The notes under the pieces were generated by a model. That model did not search any database, was not told the origin of the DNA, and saw nothing but the letters and a program-made list of their open reading frames with translations. The translations under genes were made by a program, and so were the position numbers. Below, piece by piece: positions 18,678-26,760 of a stretch of DNA of 64,000 bases (the first letter of the stretch is position 1; the number at the start of each line of letters is the position of its first letter). Origin of the DNA: Vibrio superstes (GTDB lineage Bacteria > Pseudomonadota > Gammaproteobacteria > Enterobacterales > Vibrionaceae); assembly GCF_003569005.1 (NCBI RefSeq), contig NZ_BCUR01000004.1, positions 891,434 to 955,433 of the forward strand, given 5' to 3'.

Positions 18678-19691
18678 ATGAAAAAATCAATCATCGCACT
18701 TGCACTAGCAGCAACAACAGCAGCAGCCAGTATCGGTGCTACTGCTCATGCATGTTCATATTCAACCATCACTGGTAATGAAGGTACTGTTTTCGTTAGC
18801 CGTACTAATGAACTACCGATGGAAACTGAAGAAAACTTCATCATTGTTCCACGTGGCTATGAGTTCCGTGATTCAACAGCACAACATGGTTTCGTTGGTA
18901 TGCGTCACGGCGATACTGAAATGGTTTCATCGGGCCTAAACGAGCACGGTGTAAGCATTGAATCACTAGGTTACTGGGGCGCTGAATACTCTGAAGATAA
19001 AAAAGCAGCAAAATCAACGTCACTATCTATCGTGTCAACGCTACTTGGCAACGCGAAAACGACTGAAGAAGCGATTGAAATTGCTAAAAATACGCCAATC
19101 GTATATGAAGACATGAAGCAGTTTGAAGGCGTGACCGTTGCATTCCACTACGCGATTACTGATGGTAACCGCTCTGTTGTAATCGAGCACGTTGCCGGTG
19201 AAGCGGTGGTTTACGAAAACACGTTAGGTGTAATGACGAACGACCCAAGCTACCCTGAGCAAGAAGCAATGGCGAAAGAAGCAATCGCTAAAGTGAATGG
19301 CCGTGTTGATAACGATATGGAAGTCTTCCCTGGTTTCAGCACCAGCTCTGAAGATCGTTTCTCACGTATCGCTGCACTTAACGCTGCATACAATGCCAAC
19401 ACACCTGCGAACGATGCTCGTGACGAAGGTCTTAATCGTGCATTCTCAATACTGAACAACATGGAACTTGTTTCTGGTTCTATGTACTGGGAATTCATCT
19501 CACCTAAACCACAATTGATTGCTTACGGTAACGTTGTTGATATCGCTGATAAAGCGTACTACTTCCGCACCTACGACAACCCAATGATCAACAAGATTGA
19601 CCTAGATAAGGTTGACTTCAGCACCGTTTCTTACTCAGAGACATCTATTTACGGTACTAAAGCGAACTTCGTTGAAATCACTGCAAAGTGA
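18678..19691 (+). CDS. Secreted choloylglycine hydrolase/penicillin V acylase family Ntn hydrolase, copy B
   Basis: Start at 18678 (GGAG nearby; the signal peptide MKKSIIALALAATTAAASIG begins here). Cleavage after TAHA would leave Cys26 as N-terminal nucleophile, followed by SYST as in copy A. Family positions are seen in VSRTNELP (Arg), SGLNEHGV (Asn), VMTNDPSYP (Asn) and RFSRIAALN (Arg). About half the residues match copy A, with shared phrases such as SGSMYWEF. Differences cluster in the loop after Arg and in the insert around residues 100-140, which could change substrate. Exported Ntn amidase; substrate unknown. Followed by its own NTF2-like gene. Confidence 0.87.
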   Translation: MKKSIIALALAATTAAASIGATAHACSYSTITGNEGTVFVSRTNELPMETEENFIIVPRGYEFRDSTAQHGFVGMRHGDTEMVSSGLNEHGVSIESLGYWGAEYSEDKKAAKSTSLSIVSTLLGNAKTTEEAIEIAKNTPIVYEDMKQFEGVTVAFHYAITDGNRSVVIEHVAGEAVVYENTLGVMTNDPSYPEQEAMAKEAIAKVNGRVDNDMEVFPGFSTSSEDRFSRIAALNAAYNANTPANDARDEGLNRAFSILNNMELVSGSMYWEFISPKPQLIAYGNVVDIADKAYYFRTYDNPMINKIDLDKVDFSTVSYSETSIYGTKANFVEITAK

Positions 19692-19717
19692 TTTTTTCTG
19701 AATAATCTAATCTTATA

Positions 19718-19737
19718 GAGGCGCTGTTTAGCGCCTC
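19718..19737 (+). terminator. Intercistronic hairpin between hydrolase B and NTF2-like B
   Basis: GAGGCGC (19718-19724) pairs with GCGCCTC (19731-19737), followed by TCTTCTTT. Its position mirrors that of the hairpin in module A. The NTF2-like gene's ribosome site CAGGAG begins only ten bases later, so partial read-through or processing is likely. Confidence 0.6.
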
Positions 19738-19760
19738 TCTTCTTTACAGGAGTGCAAACT

Positions 19761-20213
19761 ATGAAATTCAAATCTGTATTTGCTTTACTACTTGCGGTGG
19801 CATCTTTTAGCTCACTCGCTAATGAGGCCAAGCAACAAGTGCTGGATACCGCACACACTATGTGGGATAACGCACGTAACGCGCAGCTTGTACGTATGTG
19901 GGACAACGCGCCAACTGATCACACCTATTTTGTCGCTGGTTTGCCACTTTGGTCAAAACAAGACACGCTTGGTACTTTCACTGCAATGTTTGAAGGCGTG
20001 ACTCGTCAAGACATCGAAACCGTGCGTGAAGAGGTCACAATGTTGTCTGATTCGGCTGCGGTATATACGGCTGATATGACCTATACCCAGTATGATGCCC
20101 AAGGTAACGTGTTGGTCCCAACCTCGCCGTACGCCATGACAATTGTGTTTGTATTGCGCGATGGGCAATGGATGAATCTTCATTCTCACCAATCGTTCCC
20201 ATCAGCTGAATAG
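19761..20213 (+). CDS. Secreted NTF2-like (SnoaL/DUF4440-type) protein, copy B
   Basis: Start at ATG 19761, eight bases after CAGGAG; the product is 150 residues with a signal peptide (MKFKSVFALLLAVASFSSLA). The NTF2-like body parallels copy A: HTMWDNARNAQL, FEGVTRQDIETVREEVTM, YTQYDAQGNVL and the ending DGQWMNLHSHQSFP. Function unknown. Its stop codon lies three bases from the end of the decayed integrase frame on the other strand, marking the tRNA-proximal border of the island cargo. Confidence 0.8.
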   Translation: MKFKSVFALLLAVASFSSLANEAKQQVLDTAHTMWDNARNAQLVRMWDNAPTDHTYFVAGLPLWSKQDTLGTFTAMFEGVTRQDIETVREEVTMLSDSAAVYTADMTYTQYDAQGNVLVPTSPYAMTIVFVLRDGQWMNLHSHQSFPSAE

Positions 20214-20215
20214 CA

Positions 20216-20410
20216 TTAAGTATTGCGATAAGTTGCCAGTAGAACGAATTTGACTTGAATCAGATTTCTTCTGAGTGCATCAGGACGATTTTTAGTGCGA
20301 AGACTTATCTTAAAATCGAACGGAAAGCCCAGTTTTACTAGCTTCTTCGGGGTGCAGATTCGGGTGTAATACACCGAGTTGGGATGTTTATAAAGATACA
20401 ATTGACTCAC
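20216..20410 (-). pseudogene. Tyrosine integrase N-terminal remnant (int2)
   Basis: Starting from a GTG at 20410, about 50 residues (LYLYKHPNSVYYTRICTPKK, then LVKLGFPFDFKISLRTKNRP and DALRRN) match the N-terminal start of Vibrio integrases; the SAM-like and catalytic domains are absent. The remnant begins 72 bases from the 3' end of tRNA-Ser, the standard place for an integrase of a tRNA-targeting island. Related to the remnant at 3669-3839. Deletion of the catalytic part would leave the island immobile. Confidence 0.68.
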
Positions 20411-20450
20411 CTCATTGGATTTGAAGTGACTCCCTAGTTCCTTAAATGCA

Positions 20451-20476
20451 AAAAGCCCCTGATAAATCAGGGGCTT
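20451..20476 (-). terminator. Terminator downstream of tRNA-Ser
   Basis: AGCCCCTGA and TCAGGGGCT form a stem around a three-base loop; read on the minus strand it is followed by a run of T. It lies right after the tRNA-Ser 3' end. Confidence 0.85.
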
Positions 20477-20481
20477 AGATA

Positions 20482-20572
20482 TGGCGGAGAGATAGGGATT
20501 TGAACCCTAGAACCGCTATTAACGGTTGCCGGTTTTCAAGACCGGTGCTTTCGACCACTCAGCCATCTCTCC
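20482..20572 (-). tRNA. tRNA-Ser(TGA)
   Basis: On the minus strand the 91-base sequence starts GGAGAGATGG, has anticodon loop CTTGAAA with anticodon TGA, a long variable arm typical of serine tRNAs (AACCGTTAATAGCGGTT), a TTCAAAT loop, and an encoded CCA. Its last 23 bases are duplicated at 3930-3952, showing that it serves as an integration target. Confidence 0.97.
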
Positions 20573-20717
20573 GTTGCGGGAAGAATAATATAGAGATTAA
20601 AAACCTTTGTAAATACTAAATTGAGTAGAAAAGGTCTGAGTGATTGCATTTTGAACAATAAGCTAAGGTGACTTAAGTTGTTTGGTTATCTAAGTCTGAA
20701 ATGTGTCCAAAAAAGCA

Positions 20718-20738
20718 AGGGAGCCATCGGCTCCCTTT
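20718..20738 (-). terminator. Terminator downstream of tRNA-Pro
   Basis: AAGGGAGCC and GGCTCCCTT form a stem with loop ATC; on the minus strand TTGCTTTTTT follows. Confidence 0.88.
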
Positions 20739-20747
20739 GGTGTTTCG

Positions 20748-20824
20748 TGGTCGGACTGACAGGATTTGAACCTGCGACCCCCCGCCCCCCAGGCGGATGC
20801 GCTACCAAGCTGCGCTACAGTCCG
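20748..20824 (-). tRNA. tRNA-Pro(GGG)
   Basis: A 77-base minus-strand cloverleaf: acceptor CGGACTG/CAGTCCG, D arm GCGC...GCGC, anticodon loop CTGGGGG giving anticodon GGG, T loop TTCAAAT and encoded CCA. It lies just before yejM. Confidence 0.96.
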
Positions 20825-20826
20825 AG

Positions 20827-22626
20827 TTATTGCTGTTCGTAGAAACGCTTGGTTTCTGACAATCCCTGCATAATGACTGACAATTTCGGCTTCGCATCGC
20901 GCTGTCTACGGTAATTGTGGTTAAACACTTTGTAGTTGCCGTAGCGGTCTAAGACTGTGATCTCTTTAGGAGAAATCAATGCAAACTCGCGCGCATCTCC
21001 AGCCATAGTCCAGCGACGATTCTTGCTATTAAATAGGTTTTGACCACTGCTGAAATCTGCTGGATTGGAGGTCACACCAAGCAGATCTTGCATCAGGGTG
21101 ACTGACAAATCAAAGTGACTTGATACATGAGTCCACTCTTTTGCTGGCTTGTTTGGCCAATGCACTACCATAGGCACCTGTAGTTGGTACTTGCTGTAGT
21201 TACTGTTCGAACCCCAACTGTTGGTGTTGGTTTCGTTAAATTCCCAGCCATGATCTGAGGTAATCACGACAATGGTATTATCCAGCAACTTTTTGTCTTG
21301 CAGCGTTGCAAGTACTTGTTCGATTGTGGCGTCAATTTTGCTAGCAGTAGTGTTGTAAGCCTGACGAAGGACTGCTCCTGCATCTTTTCCTGAAGCGTCA
21401 CTCACATGGTCTTCAAACTTCTGCATCTTCGTGAGATGAAGCAGGCTAAACCAGTTTTTGTTCCCTTCGTTATCAAGCCACTGTTGCCAGTTGCTTACTG
21501 CCGCTTTATCAGACTTACTGATCTGTTCGGTAAGGCTATCGTCTAAGCCGCTTAGAATGACATCATCATAAATATTCGATGAGAAGTCATTACCACTAAA
21601 GAACCCCATATCGTAGTTACGATATTGAAGCTGCTCTACAAATAAAGGCTGAGTCTCGTGATGACGAACATTGGCTGAATACGTCGCTGGGATGCCATAA
21701 AACAGTCCAAAAGATGCGGAATTATCGTTGCCAGAGCTGTAGTGATGGGTGAAATTCTGGTTTTGCGTCGCAAATTCGCTAAGTGCAGGCATGGTTTCTG
21801 GGGTCACGCTGTCTGCACGCAGATCTTCAACCACAATCATCATTAGGTTGTAGTTCTTACTTTTACTCTTATTTACCTTCAAGGTTTCTAGAGGGTAAGT
21901 CAGTACTTCTGTATTCGCTTCACCGCGCTCAACACGCTCTTGATATTCTTCTCTGTCGAACCAACCCTGACGCTCTAAAAACGTCTTAGCGGTCATTGGG
22001 TATGACAACGGAAAGTTAGCACGTTGATTTGTAATTGGATTATAGAAGGTGGCATCAGCCCAGATATAAATCAGATGACTGAAAATAAAGCTAACAAAGA
22101 AGACCACAGCAATAGGGCGACCAATGCGCTTATGCGACAGTTTTCGTTGTTTGCGCCAAACCCACTCAGCAAGAGCGAGTTGCACAAAGAATATGATGGG
22201 TACAAGAACGAACAGCGTTTGCCATTTTGCATTGATGGCATTCTTATCGTCGCTTAACAACAGCTCCCAAACGATGGGGTTAAGGTGCAGGTTAAGCTCT
22301 TGATACGCTTGCGTATCAAGTAACAGAACCGTCAGCCCAACCGTGCTCGCGAGCACACCTACTATCCTGAACAGTTTAAAGTTCGGGACAATAAAGGTTA
22401 TAGGGAACAGGCAGAGTACATAGAGCCCGAATACCAAGAAACCAAAATGGCCTACCCAAGATGAGAATAGGTACAGTTGCCCTAAAAGGGTATCTGGCCA
22501 AGGGGATTCGGCTATGTATCGCGTACCAATGAGCATTGCAACGATGACATTGAAAAAGCTAAACCAATGTCCCCAGCTGACCAGTCTTGATACTCGTTCT
22601 GCGTAAGAATTACCGCTATCTACCAT
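20827..22626 (-). CDS. yejM: Inner-membrane DUF3413/sulfatase-fold protein YejM (PbgA/LapC)
   Basis: 599 residues. Five hydrophobic helices (about residues 15-190) are followed by a periplasmic alkaline-phosphatase/sulfatase-like domain (NLMMIVVEDLRADSVTPETM from about 260; VITSDHGWEFNE about 460). Known role of the family: sensing periplasmic LPS and, through LapB and FtsH, tuning the stability of LpxC and so LPS synthesis. The order yejM-yejL with divergent yejK is the conserved gammaproteobacterial arrangement and supports the name. Its stop lies two bases from tRNA-Pro on the same strand. Confidence 0.93.
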   Translation of the reverse strand: MVDSGNSYAERVSRLVSWGHWFSFFNVIVAMLIGTRYIAESPWPDTLLGQLYLFSSWVGHFGFLVFGLYVLCLFPITFIVPNFKLFRIVGVLASTVGLTVLLLDTQAYQELNLHLNPIVWELLLSDDKNAINAKWQTLFVLVPIIFFVQLALAEWVWRKQRKLSHKRIGRPIAVVFFVSFIFSHLIYIWADATFYNPITNQRANFPLSYPMTAKTFLERQGWFDREEYQERVERGEANTEVLTYPLETLKVNKSKSKNYNLMMIVVEDLRADSVTPETMPALSEFATQNQNFTHHYSSGNDNSASFGLFYGIPATYSANVRHHETQPLFVEQLQYRNYDMGFFSGNDFSSNIYDDVILSGLDDSLTEQISKSDKAAVSNWQQWLDNEGNKNWFSLLHLTKMQKFEDHVSDASGKDAGAVLRQAYNTTASKIDATIEQVLATLQDKKLLDNTIVVITSDHGWEFNETNTNSWGSNSNYSKYQLQVPMVVHWPNKPAKEWTHVSSHFDLSVTLMQDLLGVTSNPADFSSGQNLFNSKNRRWTMAGDAREFALISPKEITVLDRYGNYKVFNHNYRRQRDAKPKLSVIMQGLSETKRFYEQQ

Positions 22627-22651
22627 GAATGTTCGTTCTTGTTATTAGTTG

Positions 22652-22867
22652 TTAGTCTTCAACAGATGCGATTAGTGCATCTGAGAAAGTTTTGGCGATG
22701 GCCTTCCTTTGTCCTTTAGCCACGTTCTGGTTAAGAACGTTTGTCGCGATATTGCCAACCAACATCAAGCTCAGTTCTGGAGTCGATTGGTGCTTCTCAA
22801 GGACTGCAGCAATTTCAGCTAACATGGTTTCGACTTTTTCGTCACTGTATTTCGATGTAATAGGCAT
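22652..22867 (-). CDS. yejL: YejL family (DUF1414) protein
   Basis: A 71-residue protein with the YejL pattern ([20 protein letters not shown], then [20 protein letters not shown]). It is a small soluble helical protein of unknown function, conserved directly upstream of yejM; the gap here is 25 bases, so the two are probably co-transcribed. Divergent from yejK. Confidence 0.92.
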   Translation of the reverse strand: MPITSKYSDEKVETMLAEIAAVLEKHQSTPELSLMLVGNIATNVLNQNVAKGQRKAIAKTFSDALIASVED

Positions 22868-22951
22868 AGTTACTCTGCTAATGATAGTGGAAACGGCTTA
22901 TGATAACCTACTCTGAATAACAACTGAAATCACAAGAGATAGAAATCTCCT

Positions 22952-23953
22952 ATGAGTTTACAATTATCTAATGTCATTTTGCATCAATTAGTTAAAGATT
23001 CTGAGCAACAGCTAACGGTTAACTACCGTGAATCGGCCCTAGCTAATGACGCATCTACTGAAAGTTTAGTCGCTGAATTGCATCGAGTGTTCAATGCAAA
23101 GGCAGGAAAAGGCTTTGGAACCTTCTCAGATGAGAGCGAGTTCAAAGTTTGGTTAGACAATACGTTATCTGACGATCTCGACTTTTACACTTTCTCACAA
23201 AATAGTGCCAAGCGACTGATCTCCGAGATCAGCAAGTACTCCTTCGCCGAAGATGGGTTTTTAGTGTTAGCTCATTATCAGTCTTTAGCTACGGATTATC
23301 TGTTTATTGCGCTTATCCCATCTAACGAAAGCCTGAAGGTTACAGAAGGTCTGGATATTAGTGCTACGGATTACCTGGATATTTCTAAGATGGATATCGC
23401 GGCGCGTATCGACTTGTCTACGTATCAAACGGATAGCGACTCAAATCGCTCTCTTACTTTTATCAAGGGACGAGTGGGGCGCAAGGTTTCAGATTTCTTC
23501 TTGGATTTTCTGCAAGCTGAAACCGGTTTGGACACAAAGCAGCAAAATTTAGTGTTGATGCAAGCGGTGGACGATTTTGTAGCGGATGCAAAATTAGAGA
23601 AAGACGATGCTAACTCTTACCGTAAGCAAGTTGCAGATTACTGCAATGAGCAGATCAAAGCGGGTGATGAGGTTGAAGTTCGTGAACTGTCGCAAGAGCT
23701 ACCAAAAAGCGATGACGGCACCAGCTTTGCTGATTTTACCGAAGAGCAAGGCTACGAACTGGAAGAGAGCTTCCCTGGCGATAGAGCCGCTGTACGCAAG
23801 CTAACCAAATTTGTTGGCGCTGGTGGTGGTTTGAATATCAGCTTTGACTCCATGTTAATGGGAGAACGTGTTTTTTATGATCCAGAAACAGATACGTTAA
23901 CGATCAAAGGGACGCCACCGAATCTACGTGACCAGCTCACAAGAAAGGGTTAA
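22952..23953 (+). CDS. yejK: Nucleoid-associated protein YejK (NdpA)
   Basis: 333 residues, usual length about 335. The N-terminus MSLQLSNVILHQLVKD and the C-terminal part (GGGLNISFDSMLMGERVFYD, then TDTLTIKGTPPNLRDQL) are diagnostic of the 37-kDa nucleoid-associated family. It is bound to chromosomal DNA in the cytoplasm; its precise role is not settled in the literature I know. Divergent from yejL across 84 bases and followed by a terminator. Confidence 0.95.
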   Translation: MSLQLSNVILHQLVKDSEQQLTVNYRESALANDASTESLVAELHRVFNAKAGKGFGTFSDESEFKVWLDNTLSDDLDFYTFSQNSAKRLISEISKYSFAEDGFLVLAHYQSLATDYLFIALIPSNESLKVTEGLDISATDYLDISKMDIAARIDLSTYQTDSDSNRSLTFIKGRVGRKVSDFFLDFLQAETGLDTKQQNLVLMQAVDDFVADAKLEKDDANSYRKQVADYCNEQIKAGDEVEVRELSQELPKSDDGTSFADFTEEQGYELEESFPGDRAAVRKLTKFVGAGGGLNISFDSMLMGERVFYDPETDTLTIKGTPPNLRDQLTRKG

Positions 23954-23975
23954 CCCATAAAAACAAGCATTTAAG

Positions 23976-24008
23976 ACAACGCAACCCTCGAGGTTGTGTT
24001 TTTTTTGC
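23976..24008 (+). terminator. Terminator after yejK
   Basis: CAACC...GGTTG stem around 23983-23996 followed by eight T. Confidence 0.8.
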
Positions 24009-24131
24009 ACTTTATGCATAAAAATTCTTGTCATTCGCCTCAACTTTTTTAAATATGAAGGACAACAATAAAATTTGATTAGCACTGGCGATAATTTTCA
24101 GTGCATTCCCAAAATTACATGGAGTATAGAG

Positions 24132-25253
24132 ATGATGCGAGTAGGTTTAGTTGGCTGGCGCGGTATGGTTGGCTCAGTTTTAATGCAACGAATGGTCGAA
24201 GAGCGCGATTTTGATCTGATTGAGCCCGTTTTCTACAGCACCTCTCAGGTGGGTATTCCAGCGCCTGTTTACGCAGGAAAAGATGCCGGTATGCTACAGG
24301 ACGCTTTTGATATCGAAAGCCTTAAGCAGTTGGATGCCATTGTTACCTGTCAGGGTGGCAGCTACACAGAGAAGGTTTACCCTGCATTGAAGCAAGCGGG
24401 TTGGAAAGGCTACTGGATTGATGCGGCTTCTACACTGCGCATGGACAATGACTCCATCATTACTCTAGACCCTGTGAACCTCGAGCAAATCCAACAAGGC
24501 ATTCATTCAGGTACTTCTACCTTTGTTGGTGGTAACTGCACAGTAAGTTTGATGCTGATGGCTCTTGGCGGTCTGTATGAAAAAGGTCTTGTTGAGTGGA
24601 TGAGCGCAATGACGTACCAGGCAGCTTCTGGCGCTGGTGCTAAAAACATGCGTGAGCTGATTTCTCAAATGGGCGTAGTGCAGCAATCTGTTGCGACTGA
24701 GCTTGCTGATCCAGCAACGTCTATTTTAGATATTGATCGTAAGGTTGCAGAAACTATCCGATCTGATGCTTTCCCTACAGAGCAGTTTGGCGCTCCGTTA
24801 GCGGGTTCTTTGATCCCTTGGATTGACGTTAAACGCGAAAACGGCCAAAGCAAAGAAGAGTGGAAAGCGGGCGTTGAAGCAAACAAGATTCTTGGACTCG
24901 ATGGCAACCCGATTGCTATTGATGGTACTTGTGTTCGTATCGGCGCAATGCGCTGTCACGCACAAGCACTGACTATCAAGCTGAAGCAAAACGTACCTAT
25001 GGATGAGATCGAAGAGATCATTGGTACGCATAACGATTGGGTTAAGGTGATTCCTAACGAGCGTGACATCACAGCTCAAGAGCTTACTCCAGCTAAAGTG
25101 ACAGGTACTATGTCTGTTCCTGTTGGTCGCCTGCGTAAGATGGCGATGGGCGACGACTTCTTGAATGCCTTTACTGTTGGTGACCAACTACTATGGGGTG
25201 CTGCAGAACCGCTACGTCGTACACTGCGTATCATTCTGGCTGAGAAGTCTTAA
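24132..25253 (+). CDS. asd: Aspartate-semialdehyde dehydrogenase
   Basis: Start set at 24132 (GGAG eight bases upstream; [20 protein letters not shown] is the family start) rather than at the upstream ATG 24075. The 373-residue enzyme has the NADP-binding GWRGMVGS loop and the catalytic cysteine at about residue 136 in GGNCTVS. It reduces aspartyl phosphate to aspartate semialdehyde, the branch point to lysine, diaminopimelate, threonine and methionine, and is normally essential for the cell wall. Single-gene unit between two terminators. Confidence 0.96.
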   Translation: MMRVGLVGWRGMVGSVLMQRMVEERDFDLIEPVFYSTSQVGIPAPVYAGKDAGMLQDAFDIESLKQLDAIVTCQGGSYTEKVYPALKQAGWKGYWIDAASTLRMDNDSIITLDPVNLEQIQQGIHSGTSTFVGGNCTVSLMLMALGGLYEKGLVEWMSAMTYQAASGAGAKNMRELISQMGVVQQSVATELADPATSILDIDRKVAETIRSDAFPTEQFGAPLAGSLIPWIDVKRENGQSKEEWKAGVEANKILGLDGNPIAIDGTCVRIGAMRCHAQALTIKLKQNVPMDEIEEIIGTHNDWVKVIPNERDITAQELTPAKVTGTMSVPVGRLRKMAMGDDFLNAFTVGDQLLWGAAEPLRRTLRIILAEKS

Positions 25254-25278
25254 TGGTTTAAATGCCTTAGTTGTTTTG

Positions 25279-25303
25279 AAAGCGCCCTATGGGCGCTTTT
25301 TTT
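25279..25303 (+). terminator. Terminator after asd
   Basis: AAAGCGCCC and GGGCGCTTT pair around TAT and are followed by further T. Confidence 0.92.
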
Positions 25304-25383
25304 GTTTGTGGGAAATGGAGATGTAAGGGGTCAGTGGCAAGTTGCAGAGGAGCTTTAGAACAATGTCATATATGGACCCACCC

Positions 25384-25654
25384 AGTTTGCAAGTCATTTT
25401 ACATTCTTGGTTATTGAGTCATTGTCGTTCATATATTCGGCCTGTTTACTGAGCTCTATCGTGCTCATGGCCTTGATGTAATCTGCACCCAATGCTCTTT
25501 ATCATTCCCACGGCTTCTGATGAGCCAATGACGGTGTCAGAGTTTCACTGGGGCGGGATGACCGCTAACCATCGATGTAAAATGTATCGCAACTGACGAT
25601 GAGTGTTGTTTAACTAGTTAATTCCCTACTGTTTAGATCGTTAGCATTATCAAG
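25384..25654 (-). ncRNA. Candidate bridge/seek RNA region of the IS1111-type element
   Basis: IS1111 elements encode a guide RNA in the non-coding part downstream of the transposase, and this 271-base stretch is in that position. It contains TCATTCCC (25503-25510) and, 43 bases on, CGGGATGAC (25554-25562), an opposite-strand near-copy of the site GTCATTCCCG into which the element is inserted. It also contains TTCATATAT (25428-25436), resembling the joined element ends. RNA boundaries and guides are inferred, not demonstrated. Confidence 0.5.
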
Positions 25655-26674
25655 TTATGCTTCTTTAAGTTGGTACGGTTTGTTGTGTGTAATCACAGAC
25701 CAGACAATGCGTGCCAACTTATTTGCTAATGCTACACAGGCTTTGTTAAAGCTTTTCTCATGCTTCAGCTTAGTTGCCCAGACGCTCACCTTGTCTTCTT
25801 TCCTATCTGCATATTGGAGTACACTCCTCGCTCCGTGTATCAGAAGCGCTCTGAGTACGACGTTACCTTTCTTGGTGATGCCATACAGTTGAGATTTCCC
25901 TCCAGTTGAGAACTGTCTCGGAACCAGACCACACCAAGCAGAGAAGTGTCGACCACTCTTAAACTGTGTCCCTTTCCCAATGGCTGCATACAACGCTAGC
26001 GCGGTGATAGGTCCGATACCCACGACACTTTGCGCTATCTGACAGACATAATTTTCTTTAGCAAAAGCCTTTAGCTTGCTCTCGACCTGTTCAATACGGT
26101 CGTTTAAGGACAAGAACTCCAGGTACAGTTCATTGAACAACTCTCTAGCGACCCAGGTCAGTTCGTTACCTGAGTCTTCTAAGAACTCAGGAACGGACCT
26201 ACGCAAGGCTGAGATACCTCGATTCATACAGAGCCCATACTCAAGCAGTAATCCTCGTATCTGGTTCATTAGTTGAGTGCGTTGCTTAATCAAGCGTTGC
26301 CTAATACGCAGGTACATTTGAGCGTCTTGTTGGTCAATGGTTTTTATCGGTACAAACGTCATATTGTCACGTTGTGCGGCTTCCGCTATCGCTTCTGCGT
26401 CGTTGTAGTCATTCTTATTTTTACGACGATATGAAGTGACATGTTGCGGAGGGACGAGTTTAACCTCATGCCCAAGCTTGATGAGCTCCCGAGCCAAGTG
26501 ATTAGAGGCACCACAGGCTTCAATGGCAATCACTTGAGGTGTCAATTTGGCAAAGAATGAAAGTGTCGTAGCTCGCTTAAGTTGCTTCTTGCGAGTGATT
26601 TTTCCGCGTGATGTGACGAACACTGCATGAAAAACATTCTTGGCAATATCTAATCCGACCGTTACATTTGTCAT
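25655..26674 (-). CDS. IS110/IS1111 family transposase
   Basis: 339 residues. The N-terminal RuvC-like DEDD domain is visible (GLDIAKNVFHA with Asp8; VIAIEACG; KNDYNDAEAIAEAA), then a coiled region, and the C-terminal Tnp20 domain with VVGIGPITALALYAAIG, FSAWCGLVPRQFSTGGK and the catalytic-serine region, ending KLARIVWSVITHNKPY. No frameshift or internal stop, so it is probably functional. IS110-type recombinases use the element's own structured RNA to pair donor and target DNA. Confidence 0.95.
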   Translation of the reverse strand: MTNVTVGLDIAKNVFHAVFVTSRGKITRKKQLKRATTLSFFAKLTPQVIAIEACGASNHLARELIKLGHEVKLVPPQHVTSYRRKNKNDYNDAEAIAEAAQRDNMTFVPIKTIDQQDAQMYLRIRQRLIKQRTQLMNQIRGLLLEYGLCMNRGISALRRSVPEFLEDSGNELTWVARELFNELYLEFLSLNDRIEQVESKLKAFAKENYVCQIAQSVVGIGPITALALYAAIGKGTQFKSGRHFSAWCGLVPRQFSTGGKSQLYGITKKGNVVLRALLIHGARSVLQYADRKEDKVSVWATKLKHEKSFNKACVALANKLARIVWSVITHNKPYQLKEA

Positions 26675-26760
26675 GTGGACCTACCCTTATTTAGATGCTT
26701 GTTTGTTCAACTTCATCTTGGCGCATTGTGACGCCGTGTAAAGGGTGGGTCCATTTCATT

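Larger units (their letters stand above)
25368..26760 (-). mobile_element. IS110-family insertion sequence, IS1111 subgroup
   Basis: The transposase gene is flanked by 11-bp subterminal inverted repeats TGGACCCACCC (25373-25383) and GGGTGGGTCCA (26743-26753), which is the mark of the IS1111 subgroup. Removing 25368-26760 rejoins GTC and ATTCCCG to GTCATTCCCG, exactly the sequence at 26878-26887 at the start of the next palindromic repeat unit; the precise ends are inferred that way. The element looks intact and may be active. It is about 1.39 kb long. Confidence 0.85.

Noticed and set aside
15337..19691. Lipoprotein signals in the two Ntn hydrolases
   Set aside because: The residues before Cys (AANA and TAHA) lack the Leu/Val/Ile at -3 of a lipobox, and the catalytic mechanism needs a free N-terminal cysteine.
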